Of a stretch of 64,000 nt of DNA, positions 33,469 through 45,506 are shown piece after piece. The notes beneath the pieces are model-generated. The model was given only the letters and a program-made list of their open reading frames with translations. It ran no database searches and had not been told where the DNA came from. Numbering within the stretch: the stretch's first letter is position 1; each line of letters starts with the position of its first letter. Source of the DNA: Nereocystis luetkeana (taxonomy: Eukaryota > Sar > Phaeophyceae > Laminariales > Laminariaceae); contig JARUPZ010000017.1 in the NCBI GenBank assembly GCA_031213475.1, positions 9,923,087-9,987,086 of the forward strand, read 5' to 3'. The position numbers were made by a program, and so were the translations under genes.

Positions 33469-33766
33469 TGTTGACTGTGCTAAAAGATACGACGGAGATG
33501 ATCCATTTTGTAGTAGGGAGTTCCATATATCGATGAGGCGTTGTGTGTGAGGGGAACATCTACGTGGAATTAGTGGCTATATTGCGGGAGAAAGGGACGT
33601 TTCATGTCTGGCAGCTTGCTGGATAATGTCCTTCGATGTTTCGTCATGGGCTGTCACTCGACAGCTCGATAATAATACAAGAGAGAGTTTCTGTGTTACT
33701 GCCGTCTTGAGTCATCAACGACGTGTTCCTGTGCCAACTACGTATACCTTTAGAGATCAATCAACT
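33469..33766 (+). repeat. 5' LTR of the young Copia element
   Basis: Begins TGTTGACTGTGC and ends at ATCAATCAAC, 298 bp. It should carry promoter and polyadenylation signals for the element. Confidence 0.93.
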
Positions 33767-34894
33767 CACTAGTGAGCCGGTGATCTTCTACTGGTACGAA
33801 CGTAGTCGAGGCCAGCCTAGAGAGGCTGGAACCAGCTCCCAGCGATGCCCGATTCAGATGGGCAAAGCGTGGACGCGAACGTCGAAGCAGAGGAGAAGAT
33901 GCGAGACATGAGAGAGGAGATAGAGGTCCTGCAGAGGACAGTGGAGGAGCAGAGGCTGCGCGCCCGGAGGGACGCGCTTCTCGCAGAGGCGGGAAGGGGG
34001 GCCGGTGGGGGGAGGAGAGAAGATGCAGCATCGACGACTACTGCTGCGACTACTGCGGCGACTGCTGCTGTGCCAACACCCGGGCAAGGAGCCCACTCAG
34101 GCACGTCGCACTTTTCCCTTTCGTCCCGCCCTACTCATAGTTTAAGTCAGTCGAGACCCCCCAAGTTTGATAATATAGAGGCCCACTTTGGTATGTGGCG
34201 CAGCAAGTTCCAGGCTTACATGTCATCACTTGGTTGCCTGCACGTACTCAAGTTGACAGCCAACCCAGTGATGGTAGGAGACATGAACGTGTCTCAGGAG
34301 GAGTTGGAGCAGAGGCACACGCCACAAGAGATTAGAGATGCGCGGTTTGTGTATGGTTTGATGATGGAGTCGATGACAGGATACGCTATCGCCGAATTTC
34401 GTATGCAGCAGGCAATGTCACCGAGTGGTGCGTGGCAGGAACTAGAGAAGTACTACATGCCTAAAACTATCGCCGCAACCCATAGACTCAAGAGGGACTT
34501 TGAGACCATCCGGATGGTAGAGGGAGAGGAACCCCTGTTGTTTCTCGGCAGGGTAGACCAGGCAGCTGATCAGTTGGCCATGCTAGGTTGTGGGAAGAGC
34601 GTAGAAGAAGTCAACAGACACATCGTCAACAACCTTTCCTCGCTGTACAACATACAGAGCAAATCCATCCTCTCTCGCCCGTCCATCACTCGTTCCGAGA
34701 TCGATGAGATCATCCGTGATGCGTACGCGAATGACAGGGTTGAGAAGGAGATGATATCCAAGGCATTGGGGGTTAAGGGGGTAGGAGATCCGCATGCCTT
34801 GTACGCCGGCGCTGCGCAATCTGCCGGTGGTGGAGGTGCGGGTTCAGGCGGAGGAGGGAGGAACAACAGGAGAGGCGGGAGGTTCAAGGGTGGT

Positions 34895-34929
<35 letters not shown>

Positions 34930-34944
34930 ACCTCAGCAGCAGCT

Positions 34945-34979
<35 letters not shown>

Positions 34980-37900
34980 CTCAGCAGCAGCAGCAGCAGC
35001 AAGATCGTCGCCCGAAGCAAAACGGTGGCGGTAGGGGTGGAGCTGCACCGCAGGGCATAACTGGCCCCCAGTGGCGTTGGGATGCCGCGGCCTGCAGGTA
35101 CCGTTGGGATGACTCTGGTTCAAATCCGTTCGGTACCGGTGGGCAGGTCCCGGCGATGGGCTGGGTACCTACTGCGCCACCGCCTGGGGCCATGCCTCCG
35201 ATGCCCCCGCCGCCAGTCAACGCTCCGACGGGCTGGGGTCCCCCACCGGGTGGTGCGCCGAGGAGGGGCAAGGGACTTTGCTTTCGCTGTAACCGACCGG
35301 GTCACTATATCGCAGAGTGCCCGGTTGTCCCCGCGCATATGAATGTCGCGATCCCGTCTGCTGCCCCTCAACACCCCTCGATGTACTACGGTGGTGGCTG
35401 GCTGCAGGAGACACCGACACCCTACGGCAGTGGTGGGTATACCTCAGCCGGAGCTTCCCCGCCTCAACCATCCTCGAGCCCTTCTCCTGACCAGGCGAAC
35501 AACGGCAGCTTAGCGCCTTCGTTCGACCCGCATCTCCTCACCGCGCAGTTTGCGCAGCAAGGCAAGGCTGGTAGTCATGATTTTGTTCGGGGGGATAAGA
35601 GGGAAGAGTGGGTAGCGGATTCTGGTGCTACTTTTCATGTGACGGGTAACCCCTTGGGTATGGTAGAGTGTTTCCCCCCTTCCCCGGACAGGAGCAGTTT
35701 GGTCGTCGGTGACATGAGGTCACTGAAGGTTGAATGTTTTGGTAGTATACCGATGGTGATGCACAGTCAGCAGGGTGACGTAGAGGTCAAGCTGTTGGAC
35801 GTAGCGTATGTACCCGGTATTCGCTTCAACCTGTTCTCGCTCCACGCGGTCATGCCGAAATGCCCTGTCACGCTCAATGCCAATGGAGCTCACCTGTTGG
35901 GTGGAGGTTTGTCTTTCATGCGTAGAGATGCAGGATCATACATTCAGGCTACACGGACTGTCGAGACCCCCATCGCTGCCGCAGTGTTGGCCCCTGGTAA
36001 GATGAGGAGGATCGATATTAACGATCTTCATGTTTCCCTTGCCCACTCCCATGCCGATACGCTTCGTGAGACGGCCCGCCAAATGGGCATTAAGGTTTTT
36101 GGAGAGTTGGTTTCGTGTGCCGGATGCTCAGAGGCGAAGGGGAGGAGGATGGCGGTGCCGTGGACGACCGAGTGCCGCTCCACCAGGCCTCTGGAGCGTC
36201 TTTTCGTGGACCTGTCGGGCAAGCAGCCTACGTCTGCAGGCGGTGCCGAGTACTTGATGATGATCGTCGACGACTACTCGCGGCTGGGATGGCCGTATTT
36301 CTTGCGCCGGAAGTCCGACGTCCCGGAGGTCTTCGCTGCTTTCCTCGCCGACATCAACGCCAAAGGTCGCCCGTCCATCGTGGAGTGCCTTCGCTCCGAC
36401 AACGGCACCGAGTTCCTTAAGGCGCAGTTCGTGGCGATGCTCAACCACTACGGCATTCGGCGCGAGCACACGCCTGTCGGCTCTCCTAAGCATGATGGCG
36501 TGGTCGAGCGCCGGATAGCTATGACGCTGGAGCTTGCGATGGCGTCACGCCTGGAGGCCCCCCGCCTGTTCGGGGACGCGAAGATGCCATCGACGCAACC
36601 CCTCTGGGCCGAGGCCTGCAAGTACGCGAGCGACGTCATCAACATGACGGCGAGGGTGAGAGACAAGCCGGACATGCACTCTCCGTACCGGCGTTTCTAC
36701 GGGAGGTCACCGTTTGCGCGGCTGCTCCCGTTCTTGAAGCCGGGCTACCACCACGTGAGGAGAGCCCTGAAGACGGGACCCAAGGCGGAGCCCTGCTTTT
36801 ACCTCAACAGCGGAAATCATCACTCGGCTGACTGCTGCAAGATCCTGCTGCTGTCTGGCCAGAAGTCGTACTCCCGCGACGTTACTTGGGAGCACCCGAG
36901 GAAAACGTTCGTGGGATTACTGCCTTCGGAGGAGGAGTGCTCTCCGCCGCCGCCGCCGTCGCCGTCCCCGGGCACGCCGGAGCCTCTGGGAGGCCCCGGC
37001 GTAGGATCCGACCAACCGTCGCCTTCCCCACTGCTGCCGCCGCAACCGCCGTCATCACCGCCGCCGCCGCAACCGCCGCTACCGCCGTCGCCGTCACCAT
37101 CGCCGTCGCTGCCGCCGTCTTCGTCACCGCCGCCGCCACCGCCATCGTCACCGCCGCCGCCGTCGCCGCCGTCGCCGCCGCCGCCGTCATCGCCGCCGTT
37201 GCCGCCGCAGCAGTCGCCGCAGCCACAGCTTTCTCAGCGTGCTGCCCGGGAGTTGGGTAGTTACAACCCAGGCCCGGAGGATGGCGATGTACAGAGAGGC
37301 CGGACTAGGGGGGAGACTGTGAGGCACCAGGAGCTGGGTGGCCTCACCCCGAGTCCGGAGGAAGGTGACGTGCAGAGGGGCAGGACCAGGGGGGAAACTG
37401 CGCGTCACCGGGAGGCTGTGGGACATGGGCTGCTGTCGCTGATGGCAGCGAGGGAGGGTATAGGTCATATACTTTTCCACCAAGCCCCGCCGTACGAGAA
37501 TCCCCCCCTTCCCGCACGACCGGTGAGCGAGCTTTCAACGCCGAACTCGTATGCTGAAGCGTGTACGGACGAGTATTCGGCCATCTGGAGGCAGGCGATG
37601 GAGAAGGAGTATCGTGGACTGGCGGACGCGGGGACGTTTGGAGCGACGTAGCAGCCAAGCGGGCTGAACGTCATCTCGGCGAAGTGGGTCTTCGCCTGGA
37701 AGTCCAACGAGCATGGTGAAGTGGTCCGGGCGAAGGCGAGGCTGGTGGCGCGAGGTTTTAAGCAGCGTGAGGGTATTGATTTCTTTGAGACTTTTGCCCC
37801 CACCCCCGCGGCGTCTTGTTTTCGTTTGTTGGGTGCTATTGCGTGCGAGTTGGGTTTGGATTTGTGTCATTTTGATGCTGAGCAAGCGTTCGTTCAGTCG

Positions 37901-39571
37901 AGTTTGGAAGAGGATGTCTTTATGCGACTGCCCCCCGGTTGCGGCGAAATGTCTGGTAAGGTAGTCAGGTTGAACCGCAGTCTCTACGGCTTGAAGCAAG
38001 CGTCGAGGTCGTGACACAACCACCTACTTACTCACATGAAGAGTCTTGGATTTGAGCAGAGCCCAGCTGATGCTTGTGTCATGCGATTGGTCGAGTCGGG
38101 CTCTGTCTCCATTGTAACAGTGGTTCATGTGGATGATATTTTTGCTGTAGGACTCAAGACCAGGTGCGATCAGTTCTGTGAAGATCTGAACCATCTCGTC
38201 CCGATTAACAACCTGGGCGAGTTGCGGTGGTATGCTGGTTGTCGTTTTTTGAGGGATTGGGATGCTGGTACTTTGACGATTTCGCAGCAGGCTTTCGCTG
38301 AAAATACCGCGGCGAGGTTTAACGTTAGTTCTGGGAGGAGTAACCCACTTTCGACTGGTGTGAAACTCGAGGAGTTCGACGAAAGTGAACCCGTGAGTGA
38401 CTGGCCTTTTCGCGAGTTGGAAGATAGCGATTGGTATTTTAGAGTACGTGCTTTCTACGAGTGATTTCGGCATTACGTTCCAGAAGGGAAAGGGGCTTGA
38501 CCTGGTAGCGTTTGCAGATGCAGACTATGCTAGCAAGGCCACTGACAGGAGGTCAGTTTCCGGTGGGGCTATAATGTGTGCGGGGGCGTGTGTGTGCTGG
38601 TTTTCGAGGACGCAGAAATGCGTTACGCTCTCGACCACTGAGGCCGAGTATGTAGCACTGGCAGAAACCATTAAGGAGGCGATGTTCATGCGGTATGTCT
38701 GGAGTTTTATTTTTCCGGGTTTTGGGGAGACATGCATGACGGTTTTTGAGGATAACGAGGGAGCAAGGCACCTGGCACAAAACCCAGTGTGTACGTCGAA
38801 TTCGAAACACATCGACGTGCGACACCACTTTTTGCGGGAGCTTATTTTTAAGGGGGAGTTTGGTATTATCCATGTAGAGTCGGAGGAACAGCATGCAGAC
38901 TTCTTGACAAAGCCACTCAACAACGCGGCTTTTCGTTACCACAGAGGTTTTCTGATGAATATTGATGCGTCTTCGAGATAGGAGGTTTTTATGTTGGTTT
39001 TCATTTCGGGTATTGTGGTTTGAACGCCGGATTAATTATTTGGGAAGGAGTATGTATGCTATCTCGCGTTACCGTCGCGATCTGTGTATCTATGGCGGTA
39101 GTAGGGGATGGAAGGAGGCTTTCATTCGAGGGGACGGAGTCCCTTGCGATCTCTGGCATTCTATACTTTTCCTAGTTTTTATTTTTTTGGTGTAACCACG
39201 TACAATAGTGTCCTATTTTTCATGGCTACGACGTAAAATGATTTTCGTCTGAAATTGTGTGAGAGGCTTTTGAGAGGTTTTTGCTTGTCGTAAGGATGAG
39301 TTTTTCCTTTTGATATTAAGATGTTTTGGGTTTGAAGGTTCGGATACCTGATGTGAGGTTTTGAAGGTTTGATTTGAGGAATTTGATTTTTTTGATTTGG
39401 AGATTTGATGAGCTTTCAGTTTTCAATTTCATTTTTGGTTTTCGATTTTGTGCTTCAAGGGTATGAGAGTTCATTATGATTGCGATGTGTCCACCCTGCG
39501 TTGTCGTGCCTTGTCATGCACAGAGCAGGGGGGAGGGAATTTGTATGGTCGTATGTATTGAGCAGGGGGGA

Positions 39572-39869
39572 TGTTGACTGTGCTAAAAGATACGACGGAG
39601 ATGATCCATTTTGTAGTAGGGAGTTCCATATATCGATGAGGCGTTGTGTGTGAGGGGAACATCTACGTGGAATTAGTGGCTATATTGCGGGAGAAAGGGA
39701 CGTTTCATGTCTGGCAGCTTGCTGGATAATGTCCTTCGATGTTTCGTCATGGGCTGTCACTCGACAGCTCGATAATAATACAAGAGAGAGTTTCTGTGTT
39801 ACTGCCGTCTTGAGTCATCAACGACGTGTTCCTGTGCCAACTACGTATACCTTTAGAGATCAATCAACA
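39572..39869 (+). repeat. 3' LTR of the young Copia element
   Basis: Same 298 bp sequence, ending ATCAATCAACA and followed by the GGTAC duplication. It is preceded by the purine-rich GAGCAGGGGGGA. Confidence 0.95.
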
Positions 39870-41156
39870 GGTACAAACGGGAATGAAAGAAAAATGAAAA
39901 CAAAGAAGGGACAAAAAAGCGATAATCACGGGCGGGGGGGGAAAAAAATACAAAAGGCAGGCACTGGAGCATACAGACACGCAAAGTTGCCCAGGTGGCA
40001 CCATGCTAGTTACTTGGGTCCTAAAGAAGGGAGTGCATCATGACGATGATGGCCATAACCAGGCTTCACTTTGTTGGGCAGACCGCCTCCCCCCGCCATT
40101 CCCCCTCGTCCCCCTTTCGCCCCCCCCCCTCTACCCTGCCATTCTGCGCGCTCGCGTTGGCGTCAACGGCTGTGGTCGTGGTTGCAGCTATTCTATGCCG
40201 TTCTGCCGATGCCTCCTTCTCATCTGTATGCCATTTCCGCATGAAGGCCTCCGCCCCTTCCTCGACCCGTCGGAACCATCTGCCGGCTTTCTGTGCTGCC
40301 TCGCGCCACCCTTCAAGCTTGATGCCGAACTCCTTGAGGTCCTCCTCAAGGTACCTCATCCAGTCCCACTCCTGTCCTCCGGAGTAACCCTTACCCCCAA
40401 CCATCTCCCCAAACATCACCCTCCTCGGCAGACGCTCCTCTCCCATTCGTGTCACAAAGCCCGCAAACAAGAGCCTACGTCTGCGTACCGTCGTCTCAAC
40501 GCTTTCAGATGTTGTCCTAAGAAGCGCGCTAGCATAGGATAGAATGTGGTCTTCGCGCTTTCGTTTCCGCCACCCGATGCATCGGAGGAGCATCTTGTGG
40601 TGGACCTCCCGTAGCCTACCGTAATCAGTCTTGCTCGGGCTCCAAGTAACGCAACCGTAGAGCAACGTTTCGATCACCTCGGCTCTCAGCATTCGCACCT
40701 TCAGGCGTAGGCGCACACCCGGGCGGTCATAAATTTCCATCTTATACCGTCCGAAGCATGCCCATGCCCTCTGGAGTCGACGCGTTACCTCGACACTTCT
40801 GCCCGTCCAATCTGCGCTGATAGCCCCGCCCAGATACACAAACTCGGTCGTTTGTTTGTACACTTGGCCGGCGGCGGTGACGGTGAACGGCACGTTCCCC
40901 CCATCTTTCGTTTGCAGACACATTATCTCCGTCTTGGCCTCCGAGACCGTCAGGCCGAAAGCGGCACATGCAGACACGATCACCGTCATCATCCTCTCCA
41001 GGCCGTTGGGTGATCTCGATACTATGCCCGCATCGTCGGCATAGAGCATAGCCCACAGTGTCTGGGCCTCTTTATCCTTCCCCTGTCCGTCGGCGTGCCC
41101 GACCCGTGCCTCCCCCCTCTTCTTTTTCTTCTTCTCCTGCTTTTGTTGGAGTTGCA
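39870..41156 (-). mobile_element. LINE L-B, coding part
   Basis: The 5'-truncated body of the minus-strand LINE that received the Copia insertion. It continues without loss from the 3' part at 33468 once the Copia element and one GGTAC are removed. It ends against L-A at 41156/41157. Confidence 0.88.
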
Positions 41157-41157
41157 T
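40066..41157 (-). pseudogene. LINE reverse-transcriptase fragment with YADD box
   Basis: A 363-codon open frame, the best-preserved LINE coding copy here. Residues 39-42 are YADD, the catalytic palm motif, in LWAMLYADDAGIV. TVSEAKTEIMCLQTKDGG, FVYLGGAISADWTG and the conserved C-terminal domain follow. The endonuclease and the N-terminal RT blocks are absent through 5' truncation. The ATG at 41157 is formed at the junction with L-A, so it is not a native start. Confidence 0.85.
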
Positions 41158-41767
41158 CTATCCTATGCTAGCGCCCTTCTCAGGACCAAATATGAAAGCG
41201 TTGAGCCGACGGTACGCAGACGTAGGCTCTTGTTTGCGGGCTTTGTGACACGCATGGGAGAGGAGCGTCTGCCGAAGAGGGTGGTGTTTGGGGAAAAGGT
41301 TGGTGGTAAGGGTTACTCCGGAGGACAGGAGTGGGACTGGATGAGGTACCTTGAGGAGGACCTCAAGGAGTTCGGCATCAAGCTTGAAGGGTGGCGCGAG
41401 GCAGCACAGAAAGCCGGCAGATGGTTCCGACGGGTCGAGGAAGGGGCGGAGGCCTTCATGCGGAAATGGCATACAGATGAGAAGGAGGCATCGGCAGAAC
41501 GGCATAGAATAGCTGCAACCACGACCACAGCCGTTGACGCCAACGCGAGCGCGCAGAATGGCAGGGTAGAGGGGTGGGGGCGAAAGGGGGACGAGGGGGA
41601 ATGGCGGGGGGAGGCGGTCTGCCCAACAAAGTGAAGCCTGGTTATGGCCATCATCGTCATGATGCACTCCCTTCTTTAGGACCCAAGTAACTAGCATGGT
41701 GCCACCTGGGCAACTTTGCGTGTCTGTATGCTCCAGTGCCTGCCTTTTGTATTTTTTTTCCCCCCGA
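41157..41767 (+). mobile_element. LINE L-A, second part
   Basis: Continues L-A from 33133 (LSYASALLRTKYESVEPTV), runs through the end of the protein near 41634 and into the 3' UTR. It stops at about 41767, before the LINE tail, so the copy is also truncated at its 3' side or broken by later rearrangement. Confidence 0.85.
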
Positions 41768-42571
41768 AAACTGACTTCAGCAAAAACCAAATTGCATCCC
41801 GATGAAAAATCCCATGACTCAAGGACACCACAACGTCAGCTTCCGAAACAAGATCGGCATTATTCCCACGGTTTTGGGTCGAGAAACCCCGTCACTCAGA
41901 CACTAGTTCAGACGTAATGTGCTACATCTATCGTAGAACCCGTCGAGACATGCTCCAAGACTCGTAGCTCTCCGGAGCACGAGAATACATCGTCGGGGGG
42001 AAAAAACAACCAAAGACTGTAACACAAAATGAATGACAACTGAATCACATCCATTTTATATTTACATCGCAGTCAAATACAATAAATGAGGTCCGCGCAC
42101 GCACGCACAGGGAACATGGGGTACGCTGTCGGAGGAACAAGTCGCCGCAATACCCGAGAAACCCGCAGAACACACGGAAGAACTAAATACGTACGTACGT
42201 AGACAAGGACAAAAAACAAAAAATCGACGTCATCCAATCGAAACACAGAAAAAAACAAAATCCTAAAAGGAAGAAAGAAAATAAAACAATTCAACCATAA
42301 GAAGAAGAATGCAAGGAAGGAACCACACAAGAGCTCTAGAACACGCAGAATTTCGCAAATTAATTGCAGGCTCGCAAGCTACGTGACGGGTAGAGAACAG
42401 AGACAAACAAGGAATAACAAAACATTACGAATTCTACGACAAAAAATCAATTCACCACGTCTTTCCCTAGTTCAAAGCGGTCATCATGTAGATAGATATC
42501 ATATTAATAGACGTGGTCAGTATCAACGTCTTCGACGTATTCTCCATGCGATGAAATGCTGTGATTCTTGC

Positions 42572-42665
42572 TGAACCCTTTCAGAACAACTGCAGTGCCA
42601 TTCTAGGGGCACACCAGTCAATTTTGAAGTAAGTTGCCCCCAAAACGGGACTGCGTGTTGAACCA
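42572..42665. mobile_element. Decayed relative of the 42776 palindromic element
   Basis: It contains GAACCCTTTCAGAAC, CTGCAGTGCC and, further on, TTGCCCCCAAAACGGGACTG, which parallel the arms of the element at 42776. The ends are too worn to define. Confidence 0.45.
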
Positions 42666-42771
42666 TCTCGTACGACCGTTTGAAGTGCCCTGCTGTCGTG
42701 TCCTCGTATCTTCCTTCCTGTCTGTGTCATCGTGAAGGAAACTCCACGTTTTCCTCTTTATGCGCACACTC

Positions 42772-42868
42772 TTAACCCTTTTAGAACCGCAGTCCCGTTT
42801 TGGGGACAAACCACTCAAACTTCAAGTAGTTTGTCCCCAAAACGCGACTGCAGTCCTAAATGGGTTAA
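42772..42868. mobile_element. Tiny piggyBac-like MITE with TTAA target
   Basis: An 89 bp near-palindrome (42776-42864) lies between TTAA (42772-42775) and TTAA (42865-42868). The arms begin CCCTTTTAG and CCCATTTAG and share CGTTTTGGGGACAAAC. TTAA duplication with CCC-starting inverted ends is the known signature of piggyBac elements. There is no coding capacity. Confidence 0.75.
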
Positions 42869-43017
42869 TATTCTATCAGTACTTGTTCACGTCGAATGAC
42901 CGGTGCTGGAGGTCCCAAAATAAGCTGTGAGCAAGGATCTCTTTAGGTTGTTAGGCTGTTTGGGTATTTTGATTCCTGCTGGGATCAAGGTACCGGCGAA
43001 TACCCAACCCAGCCCCT

Positions 43018-43046
43018 GACTCTAACCCTAACCCTAACCCTAACCC
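43018..43046 (+). repeat. Interstitial telomere-like repeat (CCCTAA)n
   Basis: Four units of CCCTAA/CTAACC with degenerate units after them. The motif is that of TTAGGG telomeres. It sits inside a transposon-rich stretch and is far too short to be a chromosome end. Confidence 0.85.
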
Positions 43047-43255
43047 CAGCCCTAACTCTTACCCCACACCGCAGCCAAAACGGGCATAAACAGGCGAAAA
43101 AAACTACGCCGCGGCAGACAGCAATACCTTCGAAAGATGTACTCATGACATCACTATCCTTGTCAGCAGTAATAGTTATTCGGAGATTTGGTACGGAGAT
43201 TTGGATCTGGTACGGAGATCTGGCGAGACAATGATGGGGGAATATTGGGAGATAC

Positions 43256-43947
43256 GTGTGGGAATTTGGCTTTGAGTTATGGTTTCACTTGACCAAGGTG
43301 GTTCCGTTTTCGTGTTGGTATGGGCTCGCGCCGAGCCCCCTTCCACTTCCCCAACTACTTCGACAACTACTTCTTCTTCTCCTCAACGTGCACGATAATA
43401 CACATGAACTAACAGGCCGGTCTAGGCCGCCTGCCTTCATTCTGAGAGCCCCGTCAACTGGGCCGACAGCACCATTCATGATTTACCTATTATTAACCTT
43501 CCATGATGTACTGCGTGTGCCAAGCGGTTGGGAGTTGGAAGGTAAAGATTATGACGTCATTTCCGTATTGACGTCCGCATGCAGACGCCGGTCCGCCACC
43601 AAGCGTTGTAAATCAATAGCCCGCCGTCTCTTGCTTACGTTGCGTACTCCGATTTGGCGCGAATGCCCCCAAAAGGCAAATATTTTCGACCAGGAGATTG
43701 CGATCAGATTCATTCCTGCCCCTCCGTTGTTGGCCTTCGCTCCGCCGTTTATGTTGCGTACAAGGCCTTCATCACCCTGCCGTGTCCGGATGTCTGGACT
43801 CCGGATGTAATCAAGCAAATATTCGACTTTCCCCCGGTCGGTGAAGAAATCGAGAATTGTACGATATATATGGTACCATTGATTGATTGACGTAATTCCC
43901 ACAAAACATCTCCCAAGCTGAGTCCTATTTACACCGGGTGAGGGCAA
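43256..43947. other. Overlapping unassigned open frames
   Basis: A 184-codon plus frame (43256-43810, no ATG at its start), a 78-codon plus frame (43654-43890, ending VGEEIENCTIYMVPLID) and a 132-codon minus frame (43549-43947, with INQWYHIYRTILDFFTDRGK) overlap. At most one can be real. I recognise none; a decayed mobile-element or host exon is possible. Confidence 0.25.
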
Positions 43948-44429
43948 CGAGACATACCATCAATAATATTATAGGTGCATAGGATCGTACACACGCGTAC
44001 CTGCATTGTGTGGCGGTTGGAATGGCTGAGTACCTTGCCCACCAAAGGGGCCGAAACAAAATACGAGGACACCCCTTTCCCCACTAACTCGTAGTTAGTT
44101 GGCTGAAAGTGAGCCATACTATATTGGGCGACTGGGATCCGGCACCCCCGAGTCCGTGCTCCGCCGCTCACCTTCTAATCAGAAGGACAAGACGTGTCCG
44201 ATCTACTACAGGTCATATTTGCACTCTGAAAAACTCTGAAACTTCCACACGAAATTTTTCAAGTTGTCACGCCGCACCGCCTCGTACCTCGCAGCGCACA
44301 CGCCCATCGCGCCACAAACCATCCTAAGTCTCCCTCTCCCCCCCGAGCTTCAAGCTTCCAACTCTAACTACACCCTCGACAACACCCCCGGTGTTTCGGC
44401 CATAACCGCTTCAACACATCATCATCATC

Positions 44430-44516
44430 ATGGTTCGCACGTCCCCCGCGTCGTCCGCTCTGCTTATCGCAGCTGCTTGTGCCCTGCCTGTCTCCCACGC
44501 CCACATGGAGTATAAG
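44430..44516 (+). CDS. Gene 2 exon 1: signal peptide
   Basis: Encodes 29 residues: MVRTS, a Leu/Ile/Ala core, VSHAHMEYK. It is one codon longer than in gene 1. Donor GTGAAC, phase 0. Confidence 0.85.
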
Positions 44517-45464
44517 GTGAACCGTACCCTATCGCTCTCTCTTCTGATTTCTTGGTTCCGTTCTCCCCTGTATCTCTTTTTCACTTGGTTCGTTTCCTGC
44601 CTCTTTTGTGTGGAGGATTGTGTGTCTAAACATCCCTGCGCTGTTCGGGAGCCTGCACGTCAGTGTATTCGCTTGCTTGTGTTGTGTGTGTGTGTGTGTT
44701 CTTCACATTAAACCGTTCTTTCTACCCGTCGACATCCAGCACAACCAGTGTCCGTGCCGATTCTTCCATCCTAGAAGAGATACAAGTTCTGTGGTCACAA
44801 AGCTACGCCACAGAGATACTACGTTGCCACGTGTGCAGTGTGAACTGCAGTGGGCAATGCAAAGCCATGTCATCATACTAGATACGACAGGCACGACATA
44901 CGCAATCTATGAAATAGTGAAACGAAAAGAAACAATCAAAGAGAAAACAAAACAAGGTAGACAAGTCGAAAAAGAAAAAGAAGAAAAATGAAAGCAAAAT
45001 CTAAGAGAAACAATCTGTCGTGCCCCCCCCCCCGCAGGCGAGGTGGCCTACACTTGAAAAAGAACGAGCTGGAAAAAAGAAGAAATAACAAAAGACACCA
45101 CTGCTTGTGAACAGAGTAAGACAAAGAACCAAGGAGAAAGTAACAAGGAAAAATAACAAAGGGGAAATAACAGGCAGACCAAAGCCCAAAGCACCTTCTA
45201 GGTGGCGGCAGCAGCTTGTGGTACGAGTAGTATAGCCAGGTTCTCCCTGCTAATCCGCCTGGTACCTTGCTACCCAGACTGCCGTCTCCGCCCTGCGTTC
45301 GTCAACTATGCCCAGCCCCTTGGCGTCAGACAATACGAGCCGAGCAGAGCAGGTTCGTCTTCCAACCACGCCACACGGCTCCTTGAGTACGGCTTATCAA
45401 TCAGAAAAGGAAGAGGAAGAGAAAAAATGAAATGAAAATCACGGAGAGTCAGCGCAAGAGAGAG

Positions 45465-45506
<42 letters not shown>

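Larger units (their letters stand above)
33469..39869 (+). mobile_element. Ty1/Copia LTR retrotransposon, young
   Basis: A 6.4 kb element with near-identical 298 bp LTRs (33469-33766, 39572-39869) and the 5-bp target duplication GGTAC (33464-33468 and 39870-39874). Gag and pol are in one plus-strand coding region: gag from about 33.85 kb with a glutamine-rich tract (about 34.89-35.0 kb) and one CCHC knuckle (about 35.28-35.32 kb); protease near 35.6 kb; integrase about 36.0-36.9 kb; a proline-rich linker coded by CCG repeats (about 36.94-37.2 kb); RT about 37.65-38.3 kb; RNase H to about 38.95 kb; polypurine tract just before 39572. It is nearly whole but carries about three breaks. The LTR match points to recent insertion. 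Confidence 0.95.
41768..44429. other. Between LINE nest and gene 2
   Basis: The region holds short palindromic elements (42572-42868), telomere-like repeats (43018-43046) and overlapping unassigned frames (43256-43947). Part of it (about 42021-42130) resembles 51722-51790, sharing ATGACAACTGAA and TGAGGTCCGCGCAC, so another repeat family may be present. The last 300 bases should include the promoter of gene 2, but no clear core element is seen. Confidence 0.45.

Noticed and set aside
36882-37260. Ala/Thr-rich frames on both strands
   Set aside because: Shadows of the CCG-repeat linker in the young Copia polyprotein.
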